Shown: piece by piece, positions 1 to 8,377 of the stretch
How the letters are laid out: each line of letters starts with the position of its first letter
Numbering within the stretch: position 1 is the stretch's first letter
From: JBCDBL01 sp039183635
Lineage (GTDB): Bacteria; Pseudomonadota; Alphaproteobacteria; Caulobacterales; Parvularculaceae
Direction: 5' to 3'
Length of the DNA stretch: 34,023 nt
Assembly (NCBI GenBank): GCA_039183635.1
Contig: JBCDBL010000033.1
Coordinates: forward strand, 1 to 34,023
Notes under the pieces: generated by a model
Told to the model about the DNA's origin: nothing
The model's database searches: none
The model's input: the letters and a program-made list of their open reading frames with translations, nothing else
Program-made: the position numbers and the translations under genes

Positions 1-1503
1 AACTCCTCCGGCGACCAAATGACCGGGGAACTTCGGTTCAACATCGACAATGGCAGCCGGCTGAAAAGCTTCTTCGGCTTTAACGCGTTCGTGGAGGACG
101 CCGAGCGCGCCCTGCCCCAGGTTGTGGACGAAGCGATTTTCGGACTCTGCCTGGACGCAGCAAGCTTTGAGGTAAACCTCGCCACATGTGTCGGCGATGA
201 CGGATTTCCTTTGCAATTCGGCGTTACGCCAGGTCTTGGAACAGGCATCGGCGCACCAATCGCCGCCGCCGACAGTCCCGGGATCTACTACCCAATCTCG
301 TTCGTCGACATCGCAGAAAACACTGCGTACTCGGCGTTTGCTGACTTCACCATCGAGATCACGCCGCGTTTTGAAGCGACCATCGGACTCAGATACTTGA
401 AGGAAAAGCGCGAGGGCGCCCTCGCATCGAATATTCCCAACTCCTATCTGATTGAAACCGTGCTTTTGCCCGGTGTCATTCCAGGCGTTCAGGCTTTAAA
501 CGCAACCCTAACCAATCCGTTTACAAATGAAGAAATAGCCGCCAACTTCTCAGATTTTGCGACCGGCAATCTTGACGCCGCTAATTTCGAGGGCCGCACA
601 CAAGCCGAACTTGACACTCTGAATCAAACACTTTCGGGCCTCACGCCATTCGAAACGACAGCCATCTTGCAAGGCTTCTTCGAAACCGACGGAGAGTTCA
701 CGGTGATCTCCATAGAAGACGAGGATTACCTCCCGCGCTTCAATTTGCTGTACAGGGTTTCAGATACGTTCAACGTTTACGGTTCAATCGCTAAGGGTCG
801 CCGCAGCCCCGTGGTCACATTCTCCCAGAACGATGCGCGCACGCCGCAATTCCTGCCCGCTGAGACGATGTGGAATTACGAAGCCGGCTTCAAAGCGAAC
901 TTCATGGGCGGCACAGCGAACCTCGAAGGGTCGGTGTTCTTCCAGGACTATGAGAACTTCACAGTCACGGACATCTCACTTCTCGTGGGCGAAGACCCGG
1001 TTTTGCTCACAGGCTCGAAGAATGTCGGGGTGGAGCTGTTCGCCCTCGCCCGCGTCTTTGAAGGGTTCGACGTCGGCGGAACGTTTGCCTGGATTGACTC
1101 TGAAATCGACGACGATCCCGCCAACGGGGAATTCGCCGGCAAGCGCTTCCGTCTTCAGCCGGAATATTCCGGCTCCCTGTTTTTCGACTACACCCGCCCC
1201 ATTACGTCCGGAAATGAGGCGTTCATAACCTCCACCTATTCCTATCGATCGAAAGTGTTCTTCGAACCGTCGAACGAGCCGATCGCCGGCTTCGATATTT
1301 TCGAGGACGACGTGCATCTCATCGACTTGCGGCTTGGGATCTCCTCCGAAGCGCAGGGCTGGGAAGTCGCAGGGTTCATTACGAATCTTACCGACGAAGA
1401 GTATCTGGTCGACGGCGGCAATGTCGGCGGCGGTCTTGGAATTCCGACGTTTATCGCCGGTCCGCCGCGCCTGTGGGGCGTCGAAATAAGAAAGAAATTT
1501 TAA
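1..1503 (+). CDS. TonB-dependent outer-membrane receptor, 3' part
   Basis: The reading frame is open from the first base of the window, so the start, signal peptide and plug domain lie upstream; about 500 C-terminal residues are visible. The visible part is beta-barrel: alternating hydrophobic and polar strands separated by long acidic, Asn/Gly-rich loops, motifs such as YLPRFNLLYRVSDTFNVYG and a LTDEEYLVDGG segment near the end, and a terminal Phe (VEIRKKF) as expected for BAM-inserted barrels. Proteins of this family bind a scarce ligand (siderophore, haem, vitamin or oligosaccharide) at the cell surface and import it using the TonB-ExbBD proton-motive coupling. The substrate cannot be read from this part. 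A strong hairpin follows 23 bases after the stop and separates it from the hpnN gene. The first Met at position 19 is internal and should not be taken as the start. Confidence 0.85.
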   Translation, partial: NSSGDQMTGELRFNIDNGSRLKSFFGFNAFVEDAERALPQVVDEAIFGLCLDAASFEVNLATCVGDDGFPLQFGVTPGLGTGIGAPIAAADSPGIYYPISFVDIAENTAYSAFADFTIEITPRFEATIGLRYLKEKREGALASNIPNSYLIETVLLPGVIPGVQALNATLTNPFTNEEIAANFSDFATGNLDAANFEGRTQAELDTLNQTLSGLTPFETTAILQGFFETDGEFTVISIEDEDYLPRFNLLYRVSDTFNVYGSIAKGRRSPVVTFSQNDARTPQFLPAETMWNYEAGFKANFMGGTANLEGSVFFQDYENFTVTDISLLVGEDPVLLTGSKNVGVELFALARVFEGFDVGGTFAWIDSEIDDDPANGEFAGKRFRLQPEYSGSLFFDYTRPITSGNEAFITSTYSYRSKVFFEPSNEPIAGFDIFEDDVHLIDLRLGISSEAQGWEVAGFITNLTDEEYLVDGGNVGGGLGIPTFIAGPPRLWGVEIRKKF

Positions 1504-1525
1504 CCGCTCCAACTCAAAATATCAG

Positions 1526-1556
1526 AACGTCAAAGGCGTTTAGGATCTTTGACGTT
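1526..1556. terminator. Hairpin, probable terminator after the TonB receptor
   Basis: A perfect 10-bp inverted repeat (AACGTCAAAG / CTTTGACGTT) with an 11-nt loop lies just after the receptor stop codon. The downstream T-run is short (TTTAAT), so it is a reasonable but not textbook intrinsic terminator. Confidence 0.5.
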
Positions 1557-1666
1557 TAATGGCATAGAACCCCTTTAAGCTTTTCTGCGGGACGAAAAGG
1601 GTTTGACGACGGCGCGTTGATGAGATTTGGCCCCAAACGCGCGGGCGGCGACGGGGCGGGAGAGAC

Positions 1667-4402
1667 TTGGACAAAAAGAGGCGCGCCATCGAAACGCCGA
1701 AGACACCCGAAACCGGCCCCCGCGCCTCCATGCGCGAACGGGCGTCCACGGCGATTATCTCGGGCCTTGAGCAAGGGCTTCAAGTCTGGATGGACGGCGC
1801 GCGCCGTAACTCCCGACTTGTTTTTCTGGTGTTCGCCGTTCTTACAATCCTCGCCGGTTACACGGCGTTGACGGGACTTGGCGTTAACTCCAACACCAAG
1901 GATATGATCAGCGACAAGCTGCCCTATCGTCAGGCCGATGCCGCTTTTGCGTCCGCTTTTCCCGATTTCCAGAATGCAGCCTTGATCGTTATTCGCGCTC
2001 CGACGCCTGAGGAGGCGGAGGAATTCGCCGAAGCTCTGGCGGCGGATTTGGAGCAACGTCCCGACATTGTAAAATCTGTTTTCGCACCGGCGATCGACCC
2101 TTTCTTTCAGCGCAACGCCCTGCTTTATTTTGATACGGACGACCTTGACGCCACCCTCAGCCGCCTGTCCCAAGCAGCGCCGTTCTTAACAGACCTTATC
2201 GCAGACCCGAGCCTTGCCGGCGTTCTCGACAGCCTCGCCGAAACGCTGACCTTGCTTGAACAGGGTGAAATGGAAAGCGATCTCCTGGACGCCATACTGG
2301 CCGACGTCGCCGCCTCCATGGAAACGCGCCTTTCCTCCGGCGCACCGGCGCCCCTGTCCTGGCAAGCGGCGTTCCAGGACGCAGACGACAAAAAAGACTT
2401 CGTCCAGACAACGCTTGTCGTCGACCCGGTCTTGAACTTCGCCTCGCTGCGCCCGGCCAAAGCCGCGACCCAGGGCGTTATCGCCGCGGCGGAAAAGCTG
2501 GCCGCAGAACGGGCGTCCGACCGCATCAGCGTCGGCATCACCGGCGACCAAGTGTTGCGTACGGAGGAGCTGCAGACCGTGGCCGACGGGATTGTTCTAT
2601 CCCTGTCTTTGTCGCTCATCTTTGTTTTAATCTTGCTGTGGTTCGCGTTGAGATCCGTCATACTTGTCATCGCAGCCCTGCTGACGCTTGTGGTGAACCT
2701 GATCTTAACGGCGGGATTTGCGGCGCTGGCCATCGGGTCCTTGAACCTCGTTTCCGTTGCATTCGCCGTTTTGATGATCGGTCTTGGGATCGATTTTGCG
2801 ATTCATTTATGCCTCCACTTTGAAGAAGAACGCCGCAAATGCGCCGATGTTGCGTTGTCGGTCAGACAAAGCGCCCGGGACATCGGCCCGGCCCTTGCGC
2901 TTGCGGCCATGACCACGGCCCTCGCCTTCTTCGCATTCGTCCCCACGGACTTTGTGGGCATCGCACAGTTGGGAATTATTTCAGGCGTCGGCGTCCTGCT
3001 CGCCTTCGGTGTGGCTGTAACGATGCTGCCGGCGTTCTTTGCGCTTTTGCCGAACGCAAAGGCGCCGCCCCTGGAAGACGCCGTCACGGACCGCATGAAC
3101 AAAGCCTTTCAACCGGCGGTGCGCCCCGTCGCCGGCGTTACCGTACTCCTGTGCATCATCTCCATACCTCTTCTCACCCAAGTGAAATTCGACGCAGATC
3201 CAATGGCGCTGCGCAATCTGAACAGCCCGTCCGTACGCACGTTCAACCTTCTGTTCGAGGACGCCGCCACTACGCCCTATCGCCTGCAGGTCCTGGCCGC
3301 AGATGAGGCGGAAGCAGCGAAAATCGCCGAGCGCGTCAAAGACGTGCCTGCTGTGGATACGGCTGTTTCTGTCGCCTCCTTTATTCCAAAGGCCCAAGGC
3401 GAGAAGCTTGACATAATCGATTTCGCCGCCAGCGGTTTGATATTCGCCCTGGACGCCGCTGACACCAATGCTCCGCCAGCGGAGCTTGACGTCGCATTGC
3501 CGCGCCTGGCCGCCGCGCTTCAAAACGCCCAGGCCTCAGGCGGCGGAGGGCCGGGCGCAACGGCGCTTGCTGCTGCGCTGATAAAGCTTGACGCCGCATC
3601 CGAGGAGGGCAAAGCCGCCGTTGAAGGGGATCTGTTACGGTTTTTCCCAAAACAAATCGATCGCTTGAAAACAACGCTTGGGCCTGACTTTATCGATCGG
3701 GAAGACCTGCCCCCAGCTCTTGTGGAGCGCTATGTCGCTCCCGACGGACGGGCGCGCGTTGAGATCTCCTCTGTGCTCGACGTCAGCGATCCGGCGATGC
3801 GTCGCGCCTTTGTCGAGGCGGTGCAGGCCGAAGAGCCAAGAGTTACGGGCGCGGCCCTCAACGTGATGCAGTCCGGCGACGTTGTCGCCCGATCGATGAT
3901 CCAGGCCACGATAACAGCAGGCGCCCTGGCCGCCTTCGTGTTATGGGTGTTCCTGCGAAATGGCGCACTTGTTGCGCTTATTTTACTGCCGTTGATCCTC
4001 GCAGCCGCCCTTACCTCGGCCGCATCTGTCGCCCTCAACATGCCCTACAACTTTGCAAACGTTATTGTTTTACCGCTTCTGATCGGCCTTGGCGTTGACA
4101 GCGGGGTGCACCTGGCGCTCCGGGCCCGCGGTGCGGCGGCAGGTTACGGAGTTTACGCGACAACAACGCCCCGGGCGGTGTTTTTCAGCGCCCTTACAAC
4201 GATCGCCTCTTTCGGGACGCTTATCTTGTCGGCCCACCGCGGGACCGCTAGCATGGGAGCGCTTTTAACGATCGGCGTTTTCGCAACCTTGTTGTGCACC
4301 CTGGTGGTTTTACCGGCGGTTCTTGAAATGGGGCGGCGGTCCGGGGGCTTTTGGGGGGAGGCCGTACGGAAGTTCGGCATGGTGCAAGACGATAAGGAGT
4401 AA
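1667..4402 (+). CDS. hpnN: MMPL/RND-family lipid transporter, HpnN-like
   Basis: 911 residues, close to the length expected of hopanoid-associated HpnN proteins. The architecture is a duplicated RND/sterol-sensing-like unit: one TM near residues 45-68, a periplasmic domain to about 300, TMs at about 308-461, a second periplasmic domain to about 735, then TMs at about 740-890. Each half carries the charged TM4 motif of proton-driven RND pumps, GLGIDFAIH near residue 371 and GLGVDSGVH near residue 807. HpnN is known to move hopanoids from the inner to the outer membrane. The MlaC/HpnM-like gene 7 bases downstream, behind its own AAGGAG inside the hpnN end, supports that assignment. The start used is a TTG at 1667 with GGGAG about 4 nt upstream; an in-frame ATG at 1730 (residue 22) is the alternative. 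No hopanoid synthesis gene is visible here, so another exported lipid remains possible. Confidence 0.8.
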   Translation: MDKKRRAIETPKTPETGPRASMRERASTAIISGLEQGLQVWMDGARRNSRLVFLVFAVLTILAGYTALTGLGVNSNTKDMISDKLPYRQADAAFASAFPDFQNAALIVIRAPTPEEAEEFAEALAADLEQRPDIVKSVFAPAIDPFFQRNALLYFDTDDLDATLSRLSQAAPFLTDLIADPSLAGVLDSLAETLTLLEQGEMESDLLDAILADVAASMETRLSSGAPAPLSWQAAFQDADDKKDFVQTTLVVDPVLNFASLRPAKAATQGVIAAAEKLAAERASDRISVGITGDQVLRTEELQTVADGIVLSLSLSLIFVLILLWFALRSVILVIAALLTLVVNLILTAGFAALAIGSLNLVSVAFAVLMIGLGIDFAIHLCLHFEEERRKCADVALSVRQSARDIGPALALAAMTTALAFFAFVPTDFVGIAQLGIISGVGVLLAFGVAVTMLPAFFALLPNAKAPPLEDAVTDRMNKAFQPAVRPVAGVTVLLCIISIPLLTQVKFDADPMALRNLNSPSVRTFNLLFEDAATTPYRLQVLAADEAEAAKIAERVKDVPAVDTAVSVASFIPKAQGEKLDIIDFAASGLIFALDAADTNAPPAELDVALPRLAAALQNAQASGGGGPGATALAAALIKLDAASEEGKAAVEGDLLRFFPKQIDRLKTTLGPDFIDREDLPPALVERYVAPDGRARVEISSVLDVSDPAMRRAFVEAVQAEEPRVTGAALNVMQSGDVVARSMIQATITAGALAAFVLWVFLRNGALVALILLPLILAAALTSAASVALNMPYNFANVIVLPLLIGLGVDSGVHLALRARGAAAGYGVYATTTPRAVFFSALTTIASFGTLILSAHRGTASMGALLTIGVFATLLCTLVVLPAVLEMGRRSGGFWGEAVRKFGMVQDDKE

Positions 4403-4409
4403 GTCGCAA

Positions 4410-5126
4410 ATGCGTATCGAGGCGAATGTAAAAGTTGCGGTCTTGGCCGCCCTTGTTATGTCCGGTGGTTTCAGCGCGGTGCGCGCCCAGGACCAGACCG
4501 CATCGCCGGAAGAAGAAACGATAGCGGACGTTTCCAAGAAGGCGGAGCCAACGCAAATCGCAGAAGATTTCATCATCTCCTTCAACGCCGATGCCCTCTC
4601 CATTTTGCAAAGTGCAAACGCTGAAGACGATGCCGAAGGCATAGACGCAGACGTGGCGCTGCGCGCATTGTTGCGTGAACGGATGGCCATCGAATACCTC
4701 TCCCGGGTGCTGTTGGGAGACGCTCGCAATGCAGCCAGCGAAGATCAGATCGCCTCATACGATGCGGTTTTCCCTGACTATATCTCTAACGTCTACGCCG
4801 GGCAGCTAAAGCAGCTGGGAGACAAGGAGTTTACGGTCACGAAATCCGTTCGCACCCGCCCAAGAGAAATCATTGTACGGACCGAGTACCACGTAAAATC
4901 CAGCTCTAAACCCGTCGCTGTGGATTGGCGGTTAAGGCTGTCCCGGGATGAGGCTGAGGTCAAACTGGTGGATGCGGCGGTGAAAGGCGTCTCGACAGTG
5001 CTCGTCGAGCGCGACACATTCAAATCCATCGTAAAGAACGAGGGTTTTGATGTTCTTGTAACATCCTTGGAAGAAAAAGCCGCAGCCGCCGCGTCGCCGA
5101 ACGTCGATATTGAAAGCGAGACGTAG
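4410..5126 (+). CDS. hpnM: MlaC/Ttg2D-family periplasmic lipid-binding protein, HpnM-like
   Basis: 238 residues beginning with a Sec signal peptide (MRIEANVKVAVLAALVMSGG, cleavage likely after VRA-Q near residue 26). The mature part follows the MlaC/Ttg2 family: an N-terminal helical section (IAEDFIISFNADAL), a central section with YLSRVLLG and YDAVFPDYISNVYAGQL, a beta section with VDWRLRL, and the C-terminal LVDAAVKGVSTVLVERDTF signature followed by a short helix. Family members carry a phospholipid or hopanoid across the periplasm. The start is fixed by AAGGAG at 4394-4399, ten bases before the ATG and inside the last codons of hpnN, so the two genes are probably translated together. A longer in-frame reading that starts inside hpnN is not needed. 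The last 15 residues are acidic and unconserved in appearance. Confidence 0.8.
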   Translation: MRIEANVKVAVLAALVMSGGFSAVRAQDQTASPEEETIADVSKKAEPTQIAEDFIISFNADALSILQSANAEDDAEGIDADVALRALLRERMAIEYLSRVLLGDARNAASEDQIASYDAVFPDYISNVYAGQLKQLGDKEFTVTKSVRTRPREIIVRTEYHVKSSSKPVAVDWRLRLSRDEAEVKLVDAAVKGVSTVLVERDTFKSIVKNEGFDVLVTSLEEKAAAAASPNVDIESET

Positions 5127-5152
5127 GCGGAATTTTATAAAATTTAATAAAG

Positions 5153-5228
5153 TGGTGAGCCCAGCAGGGATCGAACCTGCGACAACCTGATTAAAAGTCA
5201 GGTGCTCTACCAACTGAGCTATGGGCCC
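5153..5228 (-). tRNA. tRNA-Lys(UUU)
   Basis: A 76-nt cloverleaf read on the minus strand. The acceptor stem GGGCCCA pairs with TGGGCTC, the anticodon stem ACCTGA/TCAGGT encloses loop CTTTTAA with anticodon TTT, the T-arm has GGTTCGATCC, and CCA is encoded at 5153-5155. It lies 26 bases beyond the convergent hpnM stop. Confidence 0.97.
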
Positions 5229-5357
5229 TTGCCGAACGCGATTCCCGAAAAGGCCCGCGGCGAAGAGGCCAGACCATAGTTGCGCGCCCCGTGCGGGTCA
5301 AGACTGACATTGCGCGACAATGAGAGCTCGAAAAAAAATGTTTAACTTATTGTTTTT

Positions 5358-6518
5358 TCAGGATAGTTTCGCCGCAATCTCAACCTCTTCCTGCGGCGGC
5401 GCGACGCCCCGTCGCGCATAGAAGTCCGTGATGAACGCAGCGAGCGCCCCATCGTGAATCGCCTGGCGCAACCCCGCCATCAGCTCCTGATAATAATGCA
5501 GATTATGCTGGGTCAGCAGCATGGCCGCCAGATGCTCACCGGCCTTGAACAGGTGGTGCAGGTAGGCCTTCGAGTACTGGGAAGATGCGGGGCAATCACT
5601 TGCCGCATTTAAAGGCTCAGCATCCTCAGCGAAGCGGGCGTTTTTCAGGTTAAGGACGCCTTCATGGGTGAACGCCTGGCCGTGGCGGCCGGACCGGGTC
5701 GGCATAACGCAGTCGAACATGTCAACGCCCCGGGCGACAGCGCCCACAATATCCTCCGGTTTGCCGACGCCCATCAGGTAGCGGGGCTTCGTTTTATCCA
5801 TATGGGGCGTTGTGAACTCCAGCACCCGGAACATCTCCGCCTGGCCCTCCCCCACGGCGAGCCCGCCGATGGAATAGCCCGGAAAGCCGATTTCCAGCAA
5901 TTTATCCAGGGAAGTGCGGCGCAAATGTTCGTAGACACCCCCCTGGACGATGCCGAACAGCGCCTGGCCCGGCGCAGACAACTCTTCAAACGCCGTCTTC
6001 GACCGCGCCGCCCACCGCAACGACAGCTCCATAGAAGATTTCGCCCCCTCCTCGGTAATCGGAAACGGCGGGCATTCGTCGAGCTGCATCTGAATATCCG
6101 AGCCGAGGAGGCATTGTATTTCTACGGAGCGCTCCGGCGTCAGCATGTGCGCCGAACCGTCGATATGGGAGCGGAACGACACCCCCTCCTCGCTCATCTT
6201 GCGCAATTGGGCGAGAGACATAACCTGAAACCCGCCAGAGTCGGTCAGAATGGTGTGGGGCCAGTTCATAAATTTATGAAGCCCGCCGAGACGCGCCACG
6301 CGCTCCGCCGTCGGACGGAGCATGAGGTGATACGTATTGCCTAAAACCACATCGGCGCCAGTGGCGCGCACCTCCTCCGGCCGCATCGCCTTCACGGTCC
6401 CTTGGGTGCCGACGGGCATGAACGCGGGCGTACGCACCTGCCCGTGGGGCGTTTGTATGACGCCTGTGCGGGCGGCGCCGTCGATGGCGTTCACGGAGAA
6501 GGAAAAAACGGAAGTCAT
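5358..6518 (-). CDS. tgt: tRNA-guanine transglycosylase (queuosine synthesis)
   Basis: 386 residues, normal length for bacterial Tgt. The enzyme swaps guanine-34 in GUN-anticodon tRNAs for preQ1 in the cytoplasm. Visible family motifs are PVGTQGTVKAM, VVLGNTYHLMLRP, the DSGGFQVMSL nucleophile-binding region, FGIVQGGVYEHLR, GYSIGGLAVGE, and DCVMPTRSGRHGQAF, which carries the catalytic Asp. The C-terminal zinc site is unusual: aligned on YSKAYLHHL, the E. coli ligands Cys302/Cys304/Cys307/His333 correspond here to Ser307, Cys309, Ser312 and His338, so two of four ligands are gone. The start ATG overlaps the queA stop by 4 nt (ATGA), so tgt is the distal gene of a queA-tgt operon. A poly-T stretch follows shortly after the stop on the minus strand, without an obvious hairpin. 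Confidence 0.95.
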   Translation of the reverse strand: MTSVFSFSVNAIDGAARTGVIQTPHGQVRTPAFMPVGTQGTVKAMRPEEVRATGADVVLGNTYHLMLRPTAERVARLGGLHKFMNWPHTILTDSGGFQVMSLAQLRKMSEEGVSFRSHIDGSAHMLTPERSVEIQCLLGSDIQMQLDECPPFPITEEGAKSSMELSLRWAARSKTAFEELSAPGQALFGIVQGGVYEHLRRTSLDKLLEIGFPGYSIGGLAVGEGQAEMFRVLEFTTPHMDKTKPRYLMGVGKPEDIVGAVARGVDMFDCVMPTRSGRHGQAFTHEGVLNLKNARFAEDAEPLNAASDCPASSQYSKAYLHHLFKAGEHLAAMLLTQHNLHYYQELMAGLRQAIHDGALAAFITDFYARRGVAPPQEEVEIAAKLS

Positions 6519-7579
6519 TTTCGAAACAATAAGCTGGCGTCGCCGTAAGAGTAAAACCGATACGCCTTATCGATAGCATGGGCGTAAGCGGCGCGCATCT
6601 CTTCCAATCCGGCGAAGGCGGAGACCAGCATAAACAAGGTCGATTTCGGCAGATGGAAGTTCGTCATCAACGCATCCACAGCCTTAAAGCGATAACCGGG
6701 CGTAATGAAAATGTCCGTCTCAGCGCAAAAGGGGGCGATGACGTCATTGTCATCGGCGGCGCTTTCCAACAAACGCAGGCTGGTGGTGCCCACCGCGACA
6801 ATACGCCCGCCGGCGGCCCGCGCGGCGTTCAAGGCCGCCGCCGTCTCCGCCGTCACTTCCCCCCATTCGGCGTGCATGACGTGATTGTTCGTGTCCTCCG
6901 CCGTCACCGGCAGGAACGTTCCCGCGCCCACATGGAGGATCACCTCGGCGATGGCGACGCCGCGCGCCTCCAGCGCCTCGAACAGGCGCGGCGTAAAATG
7001 CAGCCCGGCGGTGGGCGCAGCGACGGAGCCCTCCTCCGCGGCATAGACCGTTTGGTAATCTTCGGCATCTTGCGGGGTGACGCCGCGTTTGCGGGCGATG
7101 TAGGGCGGCAAAGGCGGGGCGCCCACCGCTTTTACCGCGGCGTCGAGCGCTGCTCCTGAGTGGTTGAACGTTAACGTCGCCTCGGCGCCTCGTCGATTTG
7201 TTACGTTTGCGGATAAATCTTCGCCGAAAGAGAGCATATCGCCGTTTTTCACCCGCTTCGCCGGACGGATAAAGGCGGCCCATGCATCGGGCGCGAGACG
7301 CTTGTGAAGCGTTGCATCCACTTCCACCGGCGTCCCGTCGCCGCCGCCTTCGGTCCGGGCGGGCCGCAGCGCCGTCAGTTGCGACGGCAAAACCTTGGTT
7401 TTGTTGACAACAAGAATGTCGCCTTTTTTCAAATAGCGCGGCAGGTCGAGAACGCCTGCATCTTCAACGCCACCGTTCGCAGCGCCGACGACAAGCATGC
7501 GCGCGCTGTCGCGGGGCCGCGCCGGCGCAAGGGCGATGCGCGCCTCAGGCAGATGGAATTCGAAGTCGGAAACGCGCAT
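6515..7579 (-). CDS. queA: SAM:tRNA ribosyltransferase-isomerase QueA
   Basis: 354 residues, full length. QueA transfers and isomerises the ribosyl moiety of S-adenosylmethionine onto preQ1 in tRNA to make epoxyqueuosine, the step after Tgt. Supporting motifs are MRVSDFEFHLPEARIA at the N-terminus, a DILVVNKTKVLPSQL strand, the PTAGLHFTPRL motif, LHVGAGTFLPV, HAEWGEV, VGTTSLRLLES, and the C-terminal FITPGYRFKAVDALMTNFHLPKST region (quoted in parts: ITPGYRFKAVD; NFHLPKSTLFM). It is the first gene of the queA-tgt pair and overlaps tgt by 4 nt. The last step of the pathway, epoxyqueuosine reduction by QueG/QueH, is not encoded in this window. No preQ1 riboswitch was seen upstream; the 5' side holds the palindromic repeat at 7627-7810. 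Confidence 0.96.
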   Translation of the reverse strand: MRVSDFEFHLPEARIALAPARPRDSARMLVVGAANGGVEDAGVLDLPRYLKKGDILVVNKTKVLPSQLTALRPARTEGGGDGTPVEVDATLHKRLAPDAWAAFIRPAKRVKNGDMLSFGEDLSANVTNRRGAEATLTFNHSGAALDAAVKAVGAPPLPPYIARKRGVTPQDAEDYQTVYAAEEGSVAAPTAGLHFTPRLFEALEARGVAIAEVILHVGAGTFLPVTAEDTNNHVMHAEWGEVTAETAAALNAARAAGGRIVAVGTTSLRLLESAADDNDVIAPFCAETDIFITPGYRFKAVDALMTNFHLPKSTLFMLVSAFAGLEEMRAAYAHAIDKAYRFYSYGDASLLFRK

Positions 7580-7626
7580 GACTGACCGAACAGATTGTAC
7601 GCACTGAATTAAAATGCAAGCTAAGC

Positions 7627-7810
7627 GTCATCCCAGCGAAAGCTAGAGCGTCCTGAATGAAACTTGGCTCGGTTAGGGTCGCCTCAGACGCTCAAGACCG
7701 AAGACTCTAGAGCATCCTGCTGACTCAACATATGTGCAGGATGCTATAGGATCCAGGGGCGGCAAACTCCGAACAAGAGGCGCCTGGATCCTGACTTTCG
7801 TCAGGATGAC
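7627..7810. repeat. Intergenic palindromic repeat interrupted by an insertion
   Basis: The 301-base gap between queA and the cyclophilin gene holds no gene but strong symmetry. The outermost arms are GTCATCC (7627-7633) and GGATGAC (7804-7810). Inside them CGAAAG (7637-7642) faces CTTTCG (7795-7800), and GGATCCAGG (7749-7757) faces CCTGGATCC (7783-7791). The right side also folds locally as CCTGAC-TTTC-GTCAGG (7790-7805). Read without 7644-7748, the arms make one continuous palindrome of a kind known as dispersed intergenic repeats in alphaproteobacteria (family recalled, not searched). Confidence 0.7.
7644..7748. mobile_element. Small MITE-like insert nested in the palindrome
   Basis: A segment of about 105 bp has near-identical ends: TAGAGCGTCCTG at 7644-7655 and CAGGATGCTATA at 7737-7748, whose reverse complement is TATAGCATCCTG (10 of 12 match). 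A further copy, TAGAGCATCCTG, sits inside at 7708-7719 and pairs with the right end as a 10-bp perfect hairpin (AGCATCCTGC/GCAGGATGCT, 15-nt loop). TA at both edges would fit insertion at a TA target, as for IS630/mariner-type elements. It has no coding capacity. Confidence 0.5.
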
Positions 7811-7880
7811 ATCTTTTTCCTATTTAAAATTATAAGCCAGACAAAGCATGCTTCTCTAATTTTATACTATTGAAATTAGT

Positions 7881-8351
7881 CTAAATGTCCGCAGCCACCT
7901 TCATCGTATTAATTTTCGTCGGCTCCGCCGGCGGCTCGCCTCGGGTTATGGCGTCGACATTGTCCATACCGTCAATGACCTTACCCCAGGCGGTGTACTG
8001 ATTGTCCAGGAAGCTGGCGTCGTCAAAGCAGATGAAAAACTGGCTGGAGGCCGAATCCGGGTCCTGCGCCCGCGCCATGGAGCAGACGCCCCGCTGATGG
8101 CTGACGTCGTTGAACTCCGCCTTGAGGTGCTGGCCTGAGCCGCCGGTTCCCACGCCCTCAGGACAGCCGCCCTGGGCCATGAAGCCTTCAATGACCCGAT
8201 GAAAGACGAGACCATCGTAAAAACCGTCCCGCGCCAGCTCCTTTATGCGCGCCACATGGCCGGGCGCTTTTTCCGGCAACATTTCAATAACGACCTTACC
8301 GGTGTCGAGGTCGAGGACCAGCGTGTCTTCGGGGTTGGCGATGTCGGTCAA
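7881..8351 (-). CDS. ppiB: Cytoplasmic cyclophilin-type peptidyl-prolyl isomerase
   Basis: 156 residues, a single cyclophilin domain with no signal peptide, so a cytoplasmic proline isomerase. Core motifs are visible: FHRVIEGFMAQGG with the catalytic Arg, the GTGGSG turn, LKAEFND, GVCSMARA, SASSQFFICF with the substrate-binding Gln-Phe-Phe, and the YTAWGKVIDGMD segment close to the C-terminus. The next gene upstream is a second, exported cyclophilin 26 bases away on the same strand, which suggests local duplication and cotranscription. The order gyrA-coaD-ppi-ppi-queA-tgt is familiar in alphaproteobacteria. The symbol is by analogy with E. coli PpiB. Confidence 0.9.
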   Translation of the reverse strand: MTDIANPEDTLVLDLDTGKVVIEMLPEKAPGHVARIKELARDGFYDGLVFHRVIEGFMAQGGCPEGVGTGGSGQHLKAEFNDVSHQRGVCSMARAQDPDSASSQFFICFDDASFLDNQYTAWGKVIDGMDNVDAITRGEPPAEPTKINTMKVAADI

Positions 8352-8377
8352 ACCTTAATCTCCTTTTTTCAATCGAT

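Noticed and set aside
4932..5213. Minus-strand frame starting MVEHLTFNQVVAGSIPAG
   Set aside because: It begins in tRNA-Lys and runs antisense to hpnM.
5664..6344. 226-codon open frame antisense to tgt
   Set aside because: tgt is certain on the opposite strand; the antisense product is Arg/His-rich and featureless.
7580..7880. preQ1 riboswitch upstream of queA
   Set aside because: The leader shows only a short AT-rich stretch and the palindromic repeat; no preQ1 aptamer-like hairpin plus A-rich tail was seen.
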